A stretch of 64,000 bases of DNA, taken from Paenibacillus solani. GTDB lineage: Bacteria > Bacillota > Bacilli > Paenibacillales > Paenibacillaceae. Positions within the stretch are counted from its first letter, which is position 1, and each line of letters opens with the position of its first letter. The position numbers and the translations under genes were made by a program. Of the stretch, positions 25,155-34,015 are shown one piece after another. The DNA lies in NCBI RefSeq assembly GCF_001277345.1, contig NZ_LIUT01000001.1, positions 219,892 to 283,891 on the forward strand. Direction: 5' to 3'. The notes beneath the pieces are model-generated. The model searched no databases. It was not told the origin of the DNA and saw only the letters and a list, made by a program, of their open reading frames with translations.

Positions 25155-26141
25155 ATGAACAAAAGGCTCTTTTTGATCGCAGCAGCTTCAGCTTTGCTAT
25201 TGGGCATCGGTGGATATTCATATGTAAATCATCATACAGAGGAAAACCAACAAGTTGCCTCACCAGTTATTGAAACGGAACTTAATGCAACCGAACCAAA
25301 GTTGGTCAAAGAAGATAAAATCTCTGCTGATCATGCTATATTTGCAAATTATGAAGAGGCTCTTTCCGCTTCACAGGTAGTGGCAGAAGTAACTGTTACC
25401 GAGAAGTCGGAAAATGTGATTATTGAAGGGAAAGGCCCATCTAGAGGATATACACTCACTGAAGTTCAAGTAAATAAAGTATTTGAAAATAAAATTGGTG
25501 CAGAAATAGGGCAGACGATTAACGTACTCGAACCTACCTATTTTGCTGAGAGTGAAGAAGGACTCATCAGATTTAATTATGAAGACTACAAGAAAATGGA
25601 GTCTCGTTTGAAATATGCTGTTTTCTTAGTATGGAATGAGGAGAGACAGGGTTACTGGATTAATGCTCTAGAACAAGGGAAATTCAGTGTAGACAATCTG
25701 GATAAAGCAGAGATGTCACTATTATCTGAGAATAGTCAGTACGCAGAATTAAAAAAGGATGTCATCGATTCTCTATATGGAGAGGTTCCTAAGCAAGAAA
25801 ATGCTGTACCAAGTTTTACACCGCTGGACGAAAGTAAATATGAAGGCATTCAAAAAGAAATGGTCAAACTCATTAATCTTCATGCACAATATGTGAATGA
25901 ACAAGACGAAGAAAGATTCAAAGAGTTATTTAATTACCAAGACTACGGCTTACCTTCTTTTGAAGTTCTAGGCTTGGAGATAGAGGATTTCCATGAAATG
26001 GAGGGTAATCAAGGTCTCGTATCGATGATATTAACCATCAAACCACATGAAGATAATTCGTTAAATGAAGACCTTAAATTTTGGTATTATATTGCTTTGA
26101 ATGAAGAAGAGGGAAAGTGGAAGATCATGTCTATTGATTAA
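25155..26141 (+). CDS. Membrane-anchored or secreted protein, unknown family
   Basis: A 328-residue protein with an N-terminal signal or anchor (MNKRLFLIAAASALLLGIGG) and a soluble outer part rich in Glu and Lys. A middle beta-rich part (AEVTVTEKSENVIIEG, VNKVFENKIGAEIGQTI) and an NTF2-like C-terminal part (MVKLINLHAQYVNEQDEE to KWKIMSID) can be seen. GGGGTGG precedes the ATG. It is monocistronic between two terminators. Confidence 0.7.
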   Translation: MNKRLFLIAAASALLLGIGGYSYVNHHTEENQQVASPVIETELNATEPKLVKEDKISADHAIFANYEEALSASQVVAEVTVTEKSENVIIEGKGPSRGYTLTEVQVNKVFENKIGAEIGQTINVLEPTYFAESEEGLIRFNYEDYKKMESRLKYAVFLVWNEERQGYWINALEQGKFSVDNLDKAEMSLLSENSQYAELKKDVIDSLYGEVPKQENAVPSFTPLDESKYEGIQKEMVKLINLHAQYVNEQDEERFKELFNYQDYGLPSFEVLGLEIEDFHEMEGNQGLVSMILTIKPHEDNSLNEDLKFWYYIALNEEEGKWKIMSID

Positions 26142-26180
26142 AAGTTTTATCATAACGAAGACGATACGAGATCCCAACCA

Positions 26181-26210
26181 AGAGGCGGAGAAAAATTCCG
26201 CTTCTTTTTT
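26181..26210 (+). terminator. Terminator
   Basis: AGAGGCGGA pairs with TCCGCTTCT, followed by T7. Located 40 bases after the preceding stop codon. Confidence 0.85.
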
Positions 26211-26331
26211 GATGCCGATATGTGGTATCGTTATGTGTTATGACGTAAACGAACGGCTTGTGGAGACTCAATGATGAGATGCCCTATGTTACGTGATGCA
26301 CAATAAAGATATTCACCTTAAAGGAGACCCT

Positions 26332-27690
26332 ATGACATTTCAAGATTTAAATATATCCCCAATCATTCTCAAGGCGCTGGCCAAGGAGAATTACAAGACG
26401 CCGACGCCTATTCAGGCTCAGGCCATTCCGGCTGTGTTAGCCGGCAGAGATTTGCTGGGCTGTGCCCAAACCGGAACAGGGAAGACAGCCGCTTTTTCGG
26501 TACCGATGATCCAATTGTTAAACGAACAGCCTCCTAAACCGGGCATGGGGCGCCGCATTCGCGCGCTGGTATTGTCGCCGACCCGCGAACTTGCCCTGCA
26601 AATCTCGGATAATGTCAAAGCTTACAGCCAGTTCACGAAGCTGCGTTCGACCGCAATTGTTGGCGGCGTTTCGCAGAAAACGCAGGAGCGGGCGCTTCAG
26701 CAAGGAGCAGACATCCTGATTGCCACCCCAGGCAGGCTTATCGATCTCATGAATCAGAAGCAAGTCGATCTGCAGCATGTAGAGATCCTGGTGTTGGATG
26801 AAGCTGACCGTATGCTGGATATGGGCTTTATTCATGATGTGAAGCGGATCATCGCCAAAATGCCGAGCAAGAAACAAACGCTCTTCTTCTCAGCCACGAT
26901 GCCTGCAGAAATCAACCAGCTGGTCAAAACACTACTGCACAATCCCGTAAAAGTGGAGATTACCCCGGTTTCCTCTACGGCCGAGCGGATCAAGCAATCC
27001 GTGTACCTGCTGGAAACGGGGAGTAAGCAGAAGCAATTGAATGAGCTGCTCAAGGATCCATCGATTGCATCTGCCTTGGTTTTTACCCGTACGAAGCGCG
27101 GAGCTGACCGGGTCGCACGCGGTCTGAACAAGGTGAATATTACAGCTCAGGCCATTCATGGTGATAAATCGCAAACCAGCCGTCAGAACGCACTTAAAAA
27201 CTTCAAAAGTGGCGAGACACGAGTATTGGTAGCGACGGATATCGCCGCAAGAGGCATTGACATTGACGAGCTGTCACATGTCATTAACTTCAACCTCCCG
27301 AATATTCCCGAAACGTATGTTCACCGGATTGGCCGGACAGGGCGAGCGGGGCTGAGCGGAACAGCGATTTCGTTCTGCGAAGTGGACGAGGTGCCTTTTC
27401 TGCGGGATATTGAGAAGTTAATCGGAAAGTCCATTCCAGAAGTCAAGGATCATGCCTATCCGATGTCTAGCTCATTAAGAGCCTCCAAGGTAGACCGGTC
27501 GCCAAAGCCGGCTTCGGCAAGACCTGCCAGAGCGAAGACTGCTGCAGCCAAGACCGCTTCGTCCAAGTCTGCTTCGAGCAAGACTACTTCAACCAAGTCT
27601 ACTTCAACCAAGTCTACTCCGTCCAAGGCTGCTCATACCAGATCCGGTTCCACCAGATCTAACCGAGCGCCGAAAATAGTGAAAAAGTAA
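26332..27690 (+). CDS. DEAD-box RNA helicase, RhlE-like
   Basis: A 452-residue ATP-dependent RNA helicase with all core motifs: Q motif (TPIQAQAIP), motif I AQTGTGKT, LDEADRMLDMGF, SAT, VATDIAARGID and HRIGRTGR. The last ~70 residues are a low-complexity basic tail of short KTAS/KSTS-like repeats ending RSNRAPKIVKK, a likely RNA-binding tail. AAAGGAG precedes the ATG at 26332; an upstream frame to 26293 is not supported. It probably acts in ribosome assembly or cold adaptation. Confidence 0.92.
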   Translation: MTFQDLNISPIILKALAKENYKTPTPIQAQAIPAVLAGRDLLGCAQTGTGKTAAFSVPMIQLLNEQPPKPGMGRRIRALVLSPTRELALQISDNVKAYSQFTKLRSTAIVGGVSQKTQERALQQGADILIATPGRLIDLMNQKQVDLQHVEILVLDEADRMLDMGFIHDVKRIIAKMPSKKQTLFFSATMPAEINQLVKTLLHNPVKVEITPVSSTAERIKQSVYLLETGSKQKQLNELLKDPSIASALVFTRTKRGADRVARGLNKVNITAQAIHGDKSQTSRQNALKNFKSGETRVLVATDIAARGIDIDELSHVINFNLPNIPETYVHRIGRTGRAGLSGTAISFCEVDEVPFLRDIEKLIGKSIPEVKDHAYPMSSSLRASKVDRSPKPASARPARAKTAAAKTASSKSASSKTTSTKSTSTKSTPSKAAHTRSGSTRSNRAPKIVKK

Positions 27691-27703
27691 ATATAGCAAA
27701 CGG

Positions 27704-27740
27704 ACAACCCTTTTTCCTGAGTGAAAGAGGGTTGTCGTGT
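27704..27740 (+). terminator. Terminator-like hairpin after helicase
   Basis: ACAACCC and GGGTTGT pair across an 18-base loop just after the helicase stop; the T-tract is poor, so efficiency is uncertain. Confidence 0.55.
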
Positions 27741-27904
27741 GTTTTATGTAATCGGATCATTAAGCAGCTCATTAATACTTTGTTAAAATTTTCACAAACT
27801 TATCATATGAATGCCGATTCTTTCCTTCACTATGAGTTAAGATAGATATGAGAGATCAGTAATCGTCTTACATCAAAACTAGCCGGATATGGAGGATGGA
27901 CTTC

Positions 27905-28876
27905 ATGAGAAATGTATTCGTTTTGGGTGGAACCGGATTCTTAGGTTATTTTACGATTAAGGAAATGCTGAAAAGAGGATATAAAGTATCCACGGTATCG
28001 CTGCCTCCGCTGCCAACAGAAGATCTGCTGCCGCGTGAGGTTGAATGCAGATTAGGCAATATTAATGATATGAGTGATGAAGAGATTCTGGATATGCTGA
28101 AAGGCATGGACAGTTTTGTATATGCGGCGGGTGCGGATGAGCGTATGGTACCTGAGGCGCCAGCCATGAAATTCTTCTATGAGGCGAATGTTCTTCCCAC
28201 ACAGCGTCTGGCTCGATTGGCCAAGCAGGCCGGAGTGAAGAAGTTCGTGCTGTACGGCTCGTATTTCGCCCACTTTGCCGAGAAGTGGACAGATCTGCCG
28301 CTTATAGACAATGCGTATCCACGTACCCGCCTGCTGCAAGAAGAAGTAGCTTGCATGGAGGGTGAAGACAGCATGGATGTAATGACTCTGCGTTTGCCGT
28401 TCATCTTCGGGATCATGCCCGGACGCATGCCGCTCTGGACCATGTTCGTTGATCGTGTCAAAGGAAAAGATACGGTACCGGTTCTGGCGGGCGGAACGGC
28501 AGCCGTGACGGCACAACAAGTGGCGGAAGCTACAATCGGCGCGATTGAGCATGGCCAACACCGCGGCAAATATGCGATCAGTGGCATCAACATGAAGCAC
28601 AGCGAATTCCACCAGATGGTGCTTGACGCACTGGGACAGAAAGACAGCAAGGTCGTTGTGCTGCCGCTGGAACAGATGCAACCTGCGATGGAACAGCTGG
28701 ATGCGGCCACAGCCGCAGCCGGTAAGGAGCACGGCATCCATATGAGTGTAACTGCATTGATTCAAGACCGAGATGCCTATCTGGATCCGGCGGATACAAT
28801 GCCGATTCTGCAATACCAAGAGGATGATGTGTACGCAGCGATTGTGGAGACACTCCGCAAATGCGTCGAAGAGTAG
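27905..28876 (+). CDS. NAD(P)-dependent epimerase/dehydratase family protein
   Basis: A 323-residue extended-SDR protein with Rossmann motif FVLGGTGFLGYFTIKEM. The usual YxxxK catalytic pair is not evident around VLYGSYFAHFAEKW, so it may be an NmrA-like redox sensor or an atypical enzyme. GGAGG lies 10 bases before ATG 27905; an ATG at 27896 is too close to it. It stands alone. Confidence 0.8.
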   Translation: MRNVFVLGGTGFLGYFTIKEMLKRGYKVSTVSLPPLPTEDLLPREVECRLGNINDMSDEEILDMLKGMDSFVYAAGADERMVPEAPAMKFFYEANVLPTQRLARLAKQAGVKKFVLYGSYFAHFAEKWTDLPLIDNAYPRTRLLQEEVACMEGEDSMDVMTLRLPFIFGIMPGRMPLWTMFVDRVKGKDTVPVLAGGTAAVTAQQVAEATIGAIEHGQHRGKYAISGINMKHSEFHQMVLDALGQKDSKVVVLPLEQMQPAMEQLDAATAAAGKEHGIHMSVTALIQDRDAYLDPADTMPILQYQEDDVYAAIVETLRKCVEE

Positions 28877-28979
28877 ACCGAGTCAGTCTCTGCACCTATG
28901 CAGCCGCAGAGGCGGCTTCTCTTCGACGAAGCGAACACAGTAACTGTGTGCGAGTGATTGCTTCTTAACCATAAAGCGT

Positions 28980-29012
28980 CCTTTCCTGTTAAGTGGAAAG
29001 GGGCTTTTTTTC
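28980..29012 (+). terminator. Terminator between convergent genes
   Basis: CCTTTCC and GGAAAGG with an 8-base loop, then GGCTTTTTTT. It lies between the epimerase-like gene and the convergent methyltransferase. Confidence 0.7.
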
Positions 29013-29021
29013 ATAGACATA

Positions 29022-29753
29022 CTAATCTTGCTTTCTCCCCGCCAGAAACAGGAACAGCGGAATTCTGCGTCTGCGCTCATAGGTTTCGTCGCTTGCAAAA
29101 TGCTCCCGCACAGGCTTCGATTCCCTGAGCCGTTCCACGATAAACCCGGCTTCTTGCATCGCGTTAAAATAATCCTCGATGGTCCGGTGATATTTATGAA
29201 CGGTGCCGCCCAGCCATTGCTGCTCCCGGTAGCCTTCGATGAAATAATTGTCTACGACCCAATTCGTTCTTGTGCCAGAGGGCTGAAGCGTAGAGGTGAT
29301 GACGGGATGCTCCACTGAGAACACAAACCTTCCGTTTGGCTTCAAGGTCTGATGAATGCTGTGAAAGACGGTCTCGATATCCTCCAGATAATGAAGGGCG
29401 AGCCGGGAGATTACCACATCGTAGGCGTCACTTGGGTATGTATAGTCCTCCATCCTCATGTGCAGAACGGACCCATGATTGTAATCCATAAGCTGGTTTG
29501 TGGCGGCCTTCACCATATTGCGGGAGCCTTCGATCCCAACGTATGCGGCGCAGCCTTTTTCCAGTAATTCCACGCCAAACCCGGCATCCCCGGACCCCAG
29601 GTCGAGTACATGCCGATCCAAGACTTCCCCTAGCAGCTGCCATATGACGGGCTTCTCCAGCGTATCATTGGCATTCTCCTGCCACTGCCGCCGCTGCATA
29701 TACTTCTCGAAGTTCGAGTTATCGTCATAAAAATCAGATCCGTGAAAGTTCAT
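29022..29753 (-). CDS. Class I SAM-dependent methyltransferase
   Basis: A 243-residue methyltransferase: motif I VLDLGSGDAGFGVELLEKG, an acidic residue in YVGIEGSRNM, then YDVVISRLALHYLED and GRFVFSVEHPV. The pattern resembles small-molecule methyltransferases of the UbiE/Methyltransf_11 group. The substrate is unknown. A GGAGGTA site lies upstream of the ATG on the minus strand. Confidence 0.88.
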   Translation of the reverse strand: MNFHGSDFYDDNSNFEKYMQRRQWQENANDTLEKPVIWQLLGEVLDRHVLDLGSGDAGFGVELLEKGCAAYVGIEGSRNMVKAATNQLMDYNHGSVLHMRMEDYTYPSDAYDVVISRLALHYLEDIETVFHSIHQTLKPNGRFVFSVEHPVITSTLQPSGTRTNWVVDNYFIEGYREQQWLGGTVHKYHRTIEDYFNAMQEAGFIVERLRESKPVREHFASDETYERRRRIPLFLFLAGRKQD

Positions 29754-29970
29754 AGGTACCTCCTTTGAATAACAACCTAAAATGCACCATGTTGTACTTT
29801 ACCATATTGGTGATAAGGTATGAACGAATAAGTCAGAAAAATATCACCTCATCATGCATCATGTCATCGCCCTCCGACAATTCGAATGTTGACAGATAAA
29901 GTTGCACCAACTCTGGGTCCCTTTCATATGGTACATGGGCTGACTTTTTAATGAGGAGGATGTTATTTTG

Positions 29971-30216
29971 ATGTATAGCAATTATTATCAGGTGCCAAGG
30001 GCGGTGACCCAGCAGAGAATTACCATGCAGCAAGCTCAAGAAATTGCACTCGCCCGGGTACCGGGTCAAATTGTACATGTGGATATGGATTTGGAGCATG
30101 GTGTTATGGTCTACGAAATATTTATTCAGACCGCTGACAACAGATTATTTGAAGTAGAGATCCTCGCGAGATCCGGAAGAATCTTAAGTGTTGAGGAAGA
30201 AGACGACGTGGATTGA
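29971..30216 (+). CDS. Small PepSY-domain protein
   Basis: An 81-residue protein, nearly all a PepSY-like fold: ITMQQAQEIALARVPGQIVH then YEIFIQTADNRLFEVEILAR and an acidic tail. PepSY modules are thought to inhibit or modulate peptidases. There is no signal peptide, so it is probably cytoplasmic. GAGGAGG lies upstream, and a TTG one codon earlier is possible. Confidence 0.75.
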   Translation: MYSNYYQVPRAVTQQRITMQQAQEIALARVPGQIVHVDMDLEHGVMVYEIFIQTADNRLFEVEILARSGRILSVEEEDDVD

Positions 30217-30240
30217 GGCGTCTTCCGGCTAAATGGAATA

Positions 30241-30280
30241 AACCGAGTGAGACGAGAATCACCGTTTCGCTCGGTTTTTT
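30241..30280 (+). terminator. Terminator
   Basis: AACCGAGTGAGACG pairs with CGTTTCGCTCGGTT with minor mismatch, followed by a T-run, 25 bases after the PepSY gene. Confidence 0.85.
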
Positions 30281-30368
30281 CATGAACTTATTTTGCAGTC
30301 TACTGTAAGGTGAGAGACAACGGTATACTCATATTAAGTAAAAATAGGCTTCCAAGAGGGGGGAGTAT

Positions 30369-30800
30369 ATGTTTATCGTCAATGTGGAAGGTGCCGTGCA
30401 TAAGGATGGGCAGTGGCTGATGATAACGCGCAGCTTAAAGGAGGAGAACGCCGGTGGAACGCTTTCGTTTGTGGGAGGCAAAGTCGACAAGGAAGGCGAC
30501 ACGCTGGAAATTCTGGAGCGCACGGTGAAGCGGGAAATATACGAAGAAGTTGGAGTCACGGTAAAGGAAAATGTTACGTATGTCTACAGCTCTTCTTTTG
30601 TTACGGACGATGGCCGTCCCGTCATTAATATGGTGTTTTTGTGCGAATATGATCAAGGTACGCCGTATTGTAAAAGTTCCGATGAGGTGGATTCGGTGCA
30701 GTGGCTGACACTGGCCGAGATCATGAACCATCCGCTAACGCCGCCGTGGACGAGGGAGAGCGCACAGCGTGCGGAGGAGACGCAAAGCAAGCTCAAGTAA
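30369..30800 (+). CDS. NUDIX hydrolase
   Basis: A 143-residue protein with the NUDIX box GGKVDKEGDTLEILERTVKR followed by EIYEEVGV, which binds Mg and hydrolyses a nucleoside diphosphate linked to another group. The substrate is not readable from sequence. GAGGGGGGAG precedes the ATG. Another NUDIX gene follows at 30844 on the same strand, probably as an operon. Confidence 0.85.
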   Translation: MFIVNVEGAVHKDGQWLMITRSLKEENAGGTLSFVGGKVDKEGDTLEILERTVKREIYEEVGVTVKENVTYVYSSSFVTDDGRPVINMVFLCEYDQGTPYCKSSDEVDSVQWLTLAEIMNHPLTPPWTRESAQRAEETQSKLK

Positions 30801-30843
30801 GTATGTTCCTGGTAGAAAAATCTTAAGAAAAGGTGATGTGTAT

Positions 30844-31290
30844 ATGAACAGCCTGTTGCAGGTGAGAGTAACCGGGATTCTGATCGAAGACGAACGGATT
30901 TTGCTTGTCAAACAGAGTGTTTCCGCAGAACGTGGCTGGTCCCTTCCAGGAGGAAGAGTGGAGCAGGGAGAAACGTTGGAAGAGGCAATGATTAGAGAAA
31001 TTCAGGAGGAGACCGGACTTATCATAGAAGTGACAAAGCTTCTGTATCTATGCGACAAACCGGATTCTTCGCAGTCCCTTTTACATATTACGTTCCTGTT
31101 GGAACGTTTAGCCGGAGAGCTACGCCTTCCATCGAATGAATATGACCTCAACCCGATCGGTGATGTAGCTATGATCCCAATTCGGGATCTGACGGCTTAC
31201 GGCTTCTCGGAGAAATTCATGACCATCGTGCTGAATGGATTTCCGGAGGCAGGCAGCTACCAAGGGCTTAAGAGCCAGATTGGATTATAG
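30844..31290 (+). CDS. NUDIX hydrolase
   Basis: A 148-residue protein with NUDIX box GGRVEQGETLEEAMIREIQE followed by ETGL. N-terminal VTGILIEDERILLVKQ is the usual first strand. It starts 43 bases after the previous NUDIX gene behind AAAGGTGATG; the longer frame back to 30769 lies inside that gene. The two proteins are only distantly alike. Confidence 0.85.
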   Translation: MNSLLQVRVTGILIEDERILLVKQSVSAERGWSLPGGRVEQGETLEEAMIREIQEETGLIIEVTKLLYLCDKPDSSQSLLHITFLLERLAGELRLPSNEYDLNPIGDVAMIPIRDLTAYGFSEKFMTIVLNGFPEAGSYQGLKSQIGL

Positions 31291-31554
31291 GGGGTTCCAG
31301 AGATTCAGCGGATGTGGAGCCCATGAGGAGCCTGCGAAACAGGAAGATGTTTAGGTAAAAAAGAATTCATAGTCATTCATTCCCTATATTCGGCGGCAGA
31401 CCTCCTCTATAATGGAGCTGCACAGGTCATCCAGCTTGATTGTTAATCTAAAGATTTGGGGTTCGTATAACAGAGAATAATCGCGGATAACAAAAGCTGC
31501 TGTGCGGGGTTCGCTACAACATAAGAGAGAATATGAATGAAGGAGATATGAATC

Positions 31555-31743
31555 ATGGCTAAAACCAAACGGGGACGCATCCTGTGGAGCATGCCATCTC
31601 GTGGCCGGGGGACATGCCCGGTATGCAGCACCACTCGCATTAAGCTCCTCTATATTGCCAACAAGTCGGACGGCACGGCACTGAAGGTATGCAAGCGATG
31701 CCAGAATGCTGATCAGTCCCGGGTTGACGCAGCGATAGTGTAA
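31555..31743 (+). CDS. Small zinc-ribbon protein
   Basis: A 62-residue basic protein with a CPVC and a CKRC pair, giving a four-Cys zinc ribbon (CPVCSTTRIKLLYIA ... LKVCKRCQNA). GGAGATATG upstream. Such proteins are common in Paenibacillus and have no assigned function; RNA or ribosome binding is possible. Confidence 0.75.
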   Translation: MAKTKRGRILWSMPSRGRGTCPVCSTTRIKLLYIANKSDGTALKVCKRCQNADQSRVDAAIV

Positions 31744-31816
31744 ACGGCAGTTGCGCCGGCAATTGACTTGGGTGCAGCGGCACAGGTGCCGTATGTAAAT
31801 CTAGAGTCGTTGAATT

Positions 31817-31857
31817 CAAGAAGCCTGTTCCTTCATAAAGAAGGGACAGGCTTCTTG
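31817..31857 (+). terminator. Terminator-like hairpin
   Basis: CAAGAAGCCTGTTCC pairs with GGGACAGGCTTCTTG, with one mismatch, about 75 bases after the zinc-ribbon gene. No T-tract follows on the plus strand. Confidence 0.6.
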
Positions 31858-31914
31858 GCGTTGATAAAGATAAGTGTGTTCATATTAGGGTTTATAAATA
31901 ATCCCTGATAGCTT

Positions 31915-31959
31915 ATTATCTAATTTAACAAACATCAAATTAGATAATCGTTAAATTAG
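31915..31959 (+). promoter_or_regulatory. Operator of the ArsR-type regulator: three nested half-sites
   Basis: ATTATCTAATTT (31915-31926) is perfectly complementary to AAATTAGATAAT (31937-31948). The overlapping CTAATTTAAC (31920-31929) is also perfectly complementary to GTTAAATTAG (31950-31959). The dyads lie directly before the ribosome binding site of the ArsR gene, which fits autorepression. Confidence 0.75.
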
Positions 31960-31980
31960 AAAGGAGCTGAACATACACTT

Positions 31981-32670
31981 ATGCAATTGGATAAGGTGGT
32001 CAGTTATCATAAAGCGCTCGCGGATCCGACACGGATCAAACTGCTAATCCTGCTCGCCGAAGGGGAGCTGAGCGGGCAGGAGCTGGCTGAGAAGGTCGGT
32101 GTCACCCCGGCAACGATTACACATCATGCCGCCAAGCTGCGGGAGGCGAGCCTCATTCAAGAACGCAGGGACAAGAACACGATTTATTTTTCGTTGAATG
32201 ACTATTTCATCAAGCATAGCGCTGCGGCGACAGAGAAGCTGATCTATCACAGAGTAAGGCAAGGGGAGGATTCAGAGCATATGCAGGACAACAATCTTAA
32301 GTTGAAAACATCGGTTCTTAACAATTTCTTCACGAAGGACGGTAAATTAAAGAGCATTCCTGCTCAATTGAAGAAGAAACTCATTGTACTCACACATATG
32401 GTGTCTCAGCTGGAGGTGGGGCGAAAGTACAGCGAGAAGGAAATCAACGAATTCATCAAAGGGTATCACGAGGACTTTGCGACCATCCGCCGAGAGTTTA
32501 TCATGCATCATTTCATGTTCAGGGATAATGGAGTGTATGAGCTTAATCCGCAAGAAATGTGGGTGCGGTGGGAGTGGATCATGGCTCCTGCGGATTGCAG
32601 TTCAAGTTCAAGGATAGGGACGGCAACAAGTTTAATGTTTGGCAGGATGCACCTACCTGCTAACCAATGA
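31981..32670 (+). CDS. ArsR-family regulator with DUF2087 domain
   Basis: A 229-residue protein. Residues 1-80 are an ArsR winged helix (ALADPTRIKLLILLAEGELS, VTPATITHHAAKLREASLI). Residues ~110-205 match DUF2087 (FFTKDGKLKSIPAQLKKK, YELNPQEMWVRW). No CxC metal site is seen in the HTH domain. The last ~25 residues after MWVRW look unlike the family and may be a run-on tail from a frameshift. A dyad-rich operator lies just upstream. Confidence 0.82.
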   Translation: MQLDKVVSYHKALADPTRIKLLILLAEGELSGQELAEKVGVTPATITHHAAKLREASLIQERRDKNTIYFSLNDYFIKHSAAATEKLIYHRVRQGEDSEHMQDNNLKLKTSVLNNFFTKDGKLKSIPAQLKKKLIVLTHMVSQLEVGRKYSEKEINEFIKGYHEDFATIRREFIMHHFMFRDNGVYELNPQEMWVRWEWIMAPADCSSSSRIGTATSLMFGRMHLPANQ

Positions 32671-32688
32671 AAGCTGAAATAGATAAGC

Positions 32689-32735
32689 AAGGCAAGCGCT
32701 GGCTTGAGAAGGAGGCAGAGGGCTTGCCTTTTTTG
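32689..32735 (+). terminator. Terminator
   Basis: AAGGCAAGC pairs with GCTTGCCTT, followed by TTTTG, 20 bases after the ArsR gene. Confidence 0.75.
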
Positions 32736-32882
32736 TTTCCGTATTCCCGATCCGGTTGAAGGTGGCGGTGTTCATTATTTGAATTGTTGCACGACCAGCC
32801 CTCGTATCCTAAAAGGTAGTCTATTTTCCCGGCAGCGTTTACAATAGGGGGTAAGGATTAATATTCCAAGAGAGGTGATTGG

Positions 32883-33149
32883 ATGGAAAGTTACCGCTGT
32901 ATGAATCATCCGGAAAAAATGGCCGTTGCCCAGTGTACGCGGTGCGGGAAGCCCGTATGTGACGAATGTTATAACCCGGAGACCGGGCGCTGCCGCATTC
33001 GCTGCGGGGAAATGACGGCTCCTGGTTCGGCGGGAGCGCCGCCGCATAAGAACGTGGTCATGAACGTGATTGTGTCCATTCTTGCCATATTGGGAGGACT
33101 TCTTGTGCTGCTGCTCGCGATTTGCGGAACTATACTTTTCTCTAATTAA
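32883..33149 (+). CDS. B-box-like zinc finger and transmembrane segment protein
   Basis: An 88-residue protein. The first half, CMNHPEKMAVAQCTRCGKPV followed by CDECY, is a B-box-type zinc-binding motif. A Gly/Ala/Pro linker and a single C-terminal membrane helix (VIVSILAILGGLLVLLLAIC) follow. Such N-terminal zinc-finger plus helix proteins are widespread in Bacillota without known function. GAGAGGTGATTGG upstream. Confidence 0.75.
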   Translation: MESYRCMNHPEKMAVAQCTRCGKPVCDECYNPETGRCRIRCGEMTAPGSAGAPPHKNVVMNVIVSILAILGGLLVLLLAICGTILFSN

Positions 33150-33209
33150 TGATCTCAGGCTTAAAAAAATTAGGACCCTATTTAATTTCTGTATTCAAGG
33201 AGTGGACCG

Positions 33210-33998
33210 ATGGAGTTTCCTGTTTATTTGCATCTGGGTTCCTGGCGGATTCATCCGCATGTGCTGTTTGAATCGCTGGCCTACTTTATCGGCTTCCGCG
33301 TGTATCTATGGACCCGCAGGCCGAGCGGCATGACAAAGCTGATGAGCTTGCAGATTCTAGCTGGAATCATCGCCGGTGCGGCTATTGGCTCCAAGCTGTT
33401 GTATTGGCTCGAAGATCCGGCTGCCACTTGGGAGCAGCTTCGCCAATTTCATCTGCTGTGGGGAGGCAAGACGATTGTCGGAGGCCTTCTGGGCGGATTG
33501 ATCGGCGTCGAGCTGACGAAGCGCTGGGTGGGCTGGAAGCATTCCACCGGCGATGATTTTGTTTATCCGCTGATGCTGGGTTTGGGACTCGGACGGATCG
33601 GCTGTTTTCTGACCGGTCTTGATGACCATACTTACGGCACACCGACGACCTGGTTCACGGGCGTGGATTTCGGGGACGGTATTTATCGCCATCCGACCCA
33701 GCTGTACGAGATTCTGTTCCTGATCGTGCTGGCTGTGCTGCTGATTCCGCTGTATCGCCAGAGCCGCGGCAGATCCATTCGCACAGAGTATGTGTCCGGG
33801 CGGATGTTTCAATGGTTTATGGCCGGGTATCTGCTGTTCCGTCTGGCAATCGACTGGATCAAGCCGACGCCGCATCCTTATCTGGGCATGAATAATATCC
33901 AGCTGGCGTGCATCATTGGACTGATCTATTATGCATGGCTGATCGGCGGCAGAGACAGGCTTCGCCGCTTCAAGCCGGGTTCCCAACTTCCAAGCTAA
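33210..33998 (+). CDS. Lgt-family (prolipoprotein diacylglyceryl transferase-like) membrane protein
   Basis: A 262-residue multi-helix protein with Lgt landmarks: HPHVLFESLAYFIGF near the start, GGLLGGLIGVEL, GLGLGRIGCFLTG and RHPTQLYE. True Lgt moves the diacylglyceryl group of phosphatidylglycerol to lipobox Cys. This copy is divergent, with the Arg-Asn of the Lgt signature altered, and is likely a second paralogue. It ends 17 bases before a tetraether-synthase-like radical SAM gene, which suggests a linked lipid modification. AAGGAGTGG upstream. Confidence 0.75.
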   Translation: MEFPVYLHLGSWRIHPHVLFESLAYFIGFRVYLWTRRPSGMTKLMSLQILAGIIAGAAIGSKLLYWLEDPAATWEQLRQFHLLWGGKTIVGGLLGGLIGVELTKRWVGWKHSTGDDFVYPLMLGLGLGRIGCFLTGLDDHTYGTPTTWFTGVDFGDGIYRHPTQLYEILFLIVLAVLLIPLYRQSRGRSIRTEYVSGRMFQWFMAGYLLFRLAIDWIKPTPHPYLGMNNIQLACIIGLIYYAWLIGGRDRLRRFKPGSQLPS

Positions 33999-34015
33999 CC
34001 AAAGGAGCGTTAAAT

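Noticed and set aside
27535..27690. Repeat-like DNA at the end of the helicase gene as a possible mobile or CRISPR element
   Set aside because: It encodes a low-complexity basic tail in frame with the helicase, a common feature of such proteins.
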